Positions 60,229-64,000 of a stretch of 64,000 nt of DNA are shown piece by piece (positions within the stretch are counted from its first letter, which is position 1; each line of letters begins with the position of its first letter). The position numbers and the translations under genes are program-made. Under the pieces are notes generated by a model. That model was not told where the DNA came from. It did no database searches and worked only from the letters and a program-made list of their open reading frames with translations. The DNA comes from DASSNR01 sp036278935 (GTDB taxonomy: Bacteria > Gemmatimonadota > Gemmatimonadetes > Gemmatimonadales > Gemmatimonadaceae): the NCBI GenBank assembly GCA_036278935.1, contig DASUKA010000005.1, positions 62,001 through 126,000 of the forward strand, given 5' to 3'.

Positions 60229-61077
60229 CTAGTCTGGCGCGTCGACAGGCGGCTGCGGGACAGGTAGGGGTGTCGGATGGACGAATGCGTGCTCCGTGGA
60301 GTCACTGGGGCCCTGATCGCGCTTGAGGAGCTCAGCGGCGACGCTCATGTATGCGCGCGCGCCAACGGAATTGACGTCATAGAGCAGGATCGGCTTGCCG
60401 AAGCTCGGCGCTTCGGCGAGCCGGATATTGCGGGGGATGACGGAGTCGAAGACTGTGGCGCCAAAGTATTCGCGCGCATCGGCGGCAACCTGGCGCGAGA
60501 GGTTGAGGCGTGAGTCGTACATGGTGAGCAGCACGCCATCGACCCGGAGATCCGGGTTCGTGCCGCGACGGAGGAGCTCGAGAGTGCCGAGCAGCTGGGA
60601 GAGCCCCTCGAGTGCGTAGTACTCGCATTGAACGGGGATCAGCATCCCGCTTGCTGCCGCCAGCATATTGATGGTAAGAACGCCGAGTGATGGCGGGCAG
60701 TCGATGAGGATGTAATCGTAGTCCGGAAGAACGGGCACGATGGCGGTGCGGACGGCGAGATCTCGGTCGGGTCGGTCGACGAGCTCGACCTCAGCGCCGG
60801 CGAGATCCGGTGTGGCGGGCGCGACATCGAGGTGAGCGAAGTGAACGCCGCGGTGGATGACCTCGGAGAGCGGAGACTCGCCGACGAGCGCGTCGTACAC
60901 CGTACCGTGGAGGCTGTCGTCAGTGATGCCCACGCCGCTGGTGGCGTTGTGCTGCGGGTCGCCATCGAAGAGCAGCGTGCGCTGTTCCGCGGCGGCGAGG
61001 CTGGCGGCGAGATTGACGGCGGTCGTGGTCTTCCCTACCCCGCCTTTCTGATTGGCGATCGCGATGACCCGTGCCAC
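60229..61077 (-). CDS. parA: chromosome partitioning ATPase ParA (Soj)
   Basis: The 282 residues carry the deviant Walker A KGGVGKTTT (residues 11-19), Walker A' DGDPQHNATSG and Walker B YDYILIDCPPSLG, as expected for a P-loop segregation ATPase. The usual DLDPQGN is changed to DGDPQHN, a small deviation. The start codon is GTG at 61077, and the palindrome GCCACGTGGC (61073-61082) overlaps it. A Pro-rich tail of about 25 residues follows the conserved domain. Confidence 0.96.
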   Translation of the reverse strand: MARVIAIANQKGGVGKTTTAVNLAASLAAAEQRTLLFDGDPQHNATSGVGITDDSLHGTVYDALVGESPLSEVIHRGVHFAHLDVAPATPDLAGAEVELVDRPDRDLAVRTAIVPVLPDYDYILIDCPPSLGVLTINMLAAASGMLIPVQCEYYALEGLSQLLGTLELLRRGTNPDLRVDGVLLTMYDSRLNLSRQVAADAREYFGATVFDSVIPRNIRLAEAPSFGKPILLYDVNSVGARAYMSVAAELLKRDQGPSDSTEHAFVHPTPLPVPQPPVDAPD

Positions 61078-61155
61078 GTGGCTTGGTATGTGGTGGGGGA
61101 ACGTCGGGGGTGAGGAGTGGAATATAGAGGCGACGGGGAGGCGAGGCTAGCGAGA

Positions 61156-61171
61156 TGTTTCACGTGGCACA
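61156..61171. promoter_or_regulatory. parS-like site 1
   Basis: TGTTTCACGTGGCACA has a perfect left half and centre of the parS consensus TGTTTCACGTGAAACA, with two changes in the right half. It is one of three copies upstream of parA. Confidence 0.85.
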
Positions 61172-61229
61172 TTGTCTGGAGGAGGGAGGAGATGCGCGGC
61201 GCGATCAGCCTGCCTATGGCACGGCTCGA

Positions 61230-61245
61230 TGTTTCACGTGGCACA
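61230..61245. promoter_or_regulatory. parS-like site 2
   Basis: TGTTTCACGTGGCACA is identical to site 1 and starts 74 bases after it. Confidence 0.85.
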
Positions 61246-61302
61246 AAGGGCGGTGAAGGACGCGATCCCAGCCGTCTTCCCTCGTCCCGGAGTCGGGCCT
61301 CA

Positions 61303-61318
61303 TGTTTCACGTGGCACG
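61303..61318. promoter_or_regulatory. parS-like site 3
   Basis: TGTTTCACGTGGCACG differs from sites 1 and 2 only in the last base and starts 73 bases after site 2. The whole 390-base gap between parA and the SIMPL gene holds no gene, only these sites. Confidence 0.82.
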
Positions 61319-61468
61319 ATTGGCGACGAAGGCCGCGACCCTCCACCGCCATGATCACCGGTCCGCGCTCATGGCTGCCGTGGCACAACGGCCCGAGCAT
61401 GGGCACCTCGTGCCGCTCACCCCAATGCGCTCACGAGCGGGTTCGTTGATGCCGCTCGCCCGCGGCCG

Positions 61469-62218
61469 CTACGGATTCGCTCCGCCCACGAAGTGCCACC
61501 GCGCCGTCACGGTCACATGCATCGTCTCCTCCCCCGGACTGATAGGCGTGGGTGCCCGGGCGGCTTCGGCCATTCCGCTCATCTGCATACGCATCACCGG
61601 GCGTGGCACCGCCATGCCTCCGGTGTTCACGTCGATCAAGCCGCCGAGTCTCCCCCCGGCCGCGCGGGCCAGCGCCTCGGCGTCACCACGCGCCCGGGAG
61701 AGCGCCGCTGCCAGCGCGGTGCGGCGGGCATCGTCGGTGTTTGACGCAGTCAACTCGAGAGAGTTGATGCCGTTGGCGCCGCTCGCGAGCGCCGCGTCGA
61801 TCAAGGGGCCGATCCTGTCCAGATGCTGCACATGCACCTGTACCGTATTCACCACGTTGTAGCCGACAATCCGGGGTGTACTATCGCCCTCGTTCGGGTG
61901 GTAGCGCTGCTCCGGGTAGACGCTGAAGTTCACCGTCCTGATCTGATTGGCCGCGACGCCCAGCGCGCGCAGCGTATCGATGACCGCACGCTGCTTGCGC
62001 GCATTCTCGGCGCTCGCCTCTGCAGCGGTCGACGCGCGCGTCTGGACGCCAATCATGATGGTAGCCCGGTCCGGGGTGACACTCGCCTCCCCCTCGGCGG
62101 TCGTGGCCACCTGCGGCACAGGCCCGCGTGACACCCCGGTGGCCTGCGGCGTGGATTGCTGCGCGGCCAGCGGGGGGCACAGCATGATTGCCAGGATGAG
62201 AAGCACGGCTCGGGACAT
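61469..62218 (-). CDS. SIMPL domain (DUF541) periplasmic protein
   Basis: The 249 residues have a signal peptide (VLLILAIMLCPPLAAQQ). The SIMPL domain follows with VATTAEGEASVTPDRATIMIGVQT, SVYPEQRYHPNEG, IVGYNVVNTVQVHV and the C-terminal PISPGEETMHVTVTARWHF. Family members (BP26/YggE-like) are secreted or periplasmic and linked to oxidative stress, without a known reaction. ATG 62218 is preceded by GGAG. It is read toward the parS region. Confidence 0.88.
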   Translation of the reverse strand: MSRAVLLILAIMLCPPLAAQQSTPQATGVSRGPVPQVATTAEGEASVTPDRATIMIGVQTRASTAAEASAENARKQRAVIDTLRALGVAANQIRTVNFSVYPEQRYHPNEGDSTPRIVGYNVVNTVQVHVQHLDRIGPLIDAALASGANGINSLELTASNTDDARRTALAAALSRARGDAEALARAAGGRLGGLIDVNTGGMAVPRPVMRMQMSGMAEAARAPTPISPGEETMHVTVTARWHFVGGANP

Positions 62219-62831
62219 GAGATCTCCAGGTTCGTGATGAGACGATGACGGATCCGACGCTCGACAGTGTGCCGAGCACGCCCGAGCGTTGGTCCCCACC
62301 TACGTTCCCCTTGGACCCCGCGACGGCGTCAAGGTGCCGTCAGCGATTTCGTATCATAACGCGACTATATCTTTCGTATCGATAAGATACTATTGTTCCG
62401 GTCATCAAACGCTCAAGATGAAGCGGTGTAGCTGACGTGCGGGCGGTGGAAGAAGCGACGTAGAGGTTCCGCGTGTCGTCGCAGCACCCGCAGGGCGGAA
62501 TGGGTCTCTCTCTCCGCGACATCCGAACGGGAAGTTTCCATTCACGTACTTGTCGGGATTCAGTTCCCGACACAGGGCCGCAGATAGGAACAACTGGATC
62601 TCGCCGCGATGAGCGCCCCTACCCCCCAGCCTAGAGCGATGCCACAGGCGCGCGGACAGAGCCCTGTGAACGCCACCGATCTCGCACACCTCGGCAAACG
62701 CGCGATCGGCTTGCCGGAGGGTTGTGATGCTTCTCGATTGAAGATGGTGATATGGAGCACGGAGTATCTAATTATCCTCCCTCTATTCGCAGAGCGCACC
62801 GATCTGAGTTCCCTGTGGCCAGGAGCACGGC
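62219..62831. other. intergenic region, no gene seen
   Basis: About 610 bases. A locally AT-rich stretch at 62345-62400 includes GTATCGATAAGATAC, and a small hairpin TGTCGGGA/TCCCGACA lies near 62550-62571. Open frames on both strands lack domains and ribosome sites. The AT-rich part may hold promoters for the SIMPL gene. Confidence 0.5.
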
Positions 62832-63949
62832 ATGTCTTCGTCAATGTCAGCCTGTCGAGCAGCTTACGTGTCGCTTGCTGTAGTCATTGTGGTGACGGCC
62901 TGCCGGTCTGATTCGCTTGCCCCGCATCGCCAAATTCGGCCTATGAGGGACGGCGTAAGTCGGGCTGAGTCGCTCGCCGTTACGGTGCGGGCAGGACAGT
63001 TGCAGTCGGCACTCTTGGACAATGAGATCTGCACCATTAAGCACGACAATCCGGGAGAGATACTCGGCTGCACAATGCTCCTGCCCCAGGTAACTCCGTC
63101 CGATCCGTGGCTCGAGCACAGCGGAGGGATTTACGAGCCAGAACAGACGGCACCCATCAGCATCAAGCTCGATGGACCTGTATACGGAGTTTCGCTCCAG
63201 AGTACAGGGGCACTCAAATGCAGCGGGTCGAGCATCGGCCGAGTCGTGGGGTATCGGAACGGTGTCCAAGTCGAGGACGCGGCCAACGTGCTTACCGACC
63301 CAAGCGATTGCGGCGGCGATGACGTGACCTTTGGAGTAACGGGGGGCTCGATTCAAGCACGGTCGTTGACAGCTTGATCATAGAGGGCGTCGACCCGTGG
63401 ACCTTTACCGTCAACGGCGCGCCGGGCGGTCGCGCCCTTCTCAACTACACAATCAGATTCGATCCCGCGTGGCCCTGTGGTGGTTCTTCTGCAGATGCAC
63501 GGGGCAGCATTCGAGCGATGTACGACAACACAGCACTGTTCAGTGGCCAACCGTACAAGCCCGCATGTAGCGATTTCGTGAGTAACGTATCAACCAGCCA
63601 TTTTAGCTGGAGTGAACTTTCGGTGAATCTAGTCCACTCTTATGGGTCTCTGATTGGCGTCTTCTCCTCGGGGCTGCTTGGTCCTGGCGGGATCGATGCC
63701 GTCCGCGATGCCTATGGCGAGCCATTGACACTTAACAGTACGTACCGGGATCCACAGCACAATCACGATGTCGGCTCGACGGCGCTCAACAGCCAGCATA
63801 TGCATGGCACGGCAGCGGACATCCACACGCCCCCGGCGACGTGGCAGGCAGTGCACGATTCGGCGACTCACGTCCCAGGCGCAACCGTGCTGAATGGCAC
63901 ACAGGATCCCTCATGCGCCAGCAAGTGTCTGCATGTTGACTGGCGATAG
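62832..63949 (+). pseudogene. lipoprotein with M15-like D-Ala-D-Ala carboxypeptidase domain, split by a one-base shift
   Basis: The first frame (62832-63377) encodes a lipoprotein start (VVIVVTACRSD) and a beta-rich domain ending SIQARSLTA. The second frame (to 63949) contains the zinc-peptidase motif SQHMHGTAADI (SxHxxGxAxD) and the final CLHVDWR, as in peptidase M15 enzymes that trim peptidoglycan. Coding similarity in the second frame starts upstream of any start codon (LDSSTVVDSLIIEG). This places the shift at the tract GGGGGG (63341-63346); one extra G would join both frames into a protein of about 372 residues. It may be a pseudogene, a phase-variable gene or a sequencing error. Confidence 0.75.
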
Positions 63950-63961
63950 GCGAGCAACCGA

Positions 63962-64000
63962 ATGCGCATGATAGGAATGACCGTTCTCGTCCTGGCGGCG
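63962..64000 (+). CDS. start of an exported protein, cut by window edge
   Basis: ATG 63962 opens a frame of 13 codons, MRMIGMTVLVLAA, that reads like the start of a signal peptide. It lies 12 bases after the M15-like gene and continues past the window. Too little is visible to name it. Confidence 0.4.
   Translation, partial: MRMIGMTVLVLAA

Noticed and set aside
62405..62689. 94-codon minus-strand frame in the gap after the SIMPL gene
   Set aside because: It has no ribosome site, no domain, and an odd composition with Cys and Arg clusters; judged non-coding.
1..64000. CRISPR arrays, tRNA genes, prophage or complete insertion sequences
   Set aside because: No regularly spaced direct repeats, cloverleaf candidates, integrases or transposases were recognised by eye. 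A tRNA scan would be needed to exclude tRNAs fully.

Overview
The window is high-GC, Gram-negative chromosomal DNA that includes a replication origin. Several traits point to Gemmatimonadota as the most likely source: a SusC/SusD pair and TonB-dependent receptors in very GC-rich DNA, the rpmH-rnpA-yidD-yidC-mnmE/dnaA/dnaN block, and bacterial tetrahydromethanopterin (H4MPT) C1 genes. This is inference from gene content. No 16S rRNA gene or taxon-specific marker is visible.

Regions from left to right. 1-6121 is an exopolysaccharide locus: a dTDP-glucose 4,6-dehydratase cut by the window edge, a Wzi-type outer-membrane protein and a long SLBB export protein, with the wreck of a zeta-toxin-like ATPase between the last two. 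6419-14237 and 23300-28636 hold a bacterial H4MPT/methanofuran module. Its parts are formylmethanofuran dehydrogenase subunit C, methenyl-H4MPT cyclohydrolase, an unusual ATP-grasp/CitG-like fusion, a pterin synthase homologue, an amidohydrolase, a HisA-like protein, MfnF, MfnE, MfnB, a short-chain reductase with an altered active site, a pterin carbinolamine dehydratase, a dihydropteroate-synthase-like protein, a DUF447 protein and the RFAP synthase MptG. Fae, MtdB and FhcA/B/D are not in the window, so the pathway must be completed elsewhere. A nutrient-uptake block (SusD, SusC, an M28 peptidase and a CehA-type metallohydrolase) sits between the two halves.

28725-37292 is a mixed accessory stretch: a secreted JAMM-like protein, DoxX, a porin, a TonB receptor, YdcF, a TetR regulator and small conserved proteins. 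37315-44917 is the origin region: mnmE, an MBL-fold hydrolase, yidC, yidD, rnpA and rpmH run leftward, dnaA and dnaN run rightward. The dnaA-dnaN gap holds DnaA-box-like sites and a DnaA-trio array. 44929-57785 carries the RNase P RNA gene, an AraC-like regulator, a sensor kinase, a Ser/Thr kinase, a polyprenol-kinase-like protein, cold-shock protein, DNA polymerase I, a pilin, a phosphoesterase and a Nif3 protein. 58043-61077 is a tight parA-parB-(degenerate LytM)-bactofilin operon, preceded by three parS-like sites at regular spacing. The right end has a SIMPL protein and a lipoprotein/M15 peptidase gene split by a one-base shift at a G tract.

The most distinctive material is the H4MPT/methanofuran island with its hairpin-linked fusion gene, the parAB operon with a catalytically dead LytM protein, and the origin architecture.
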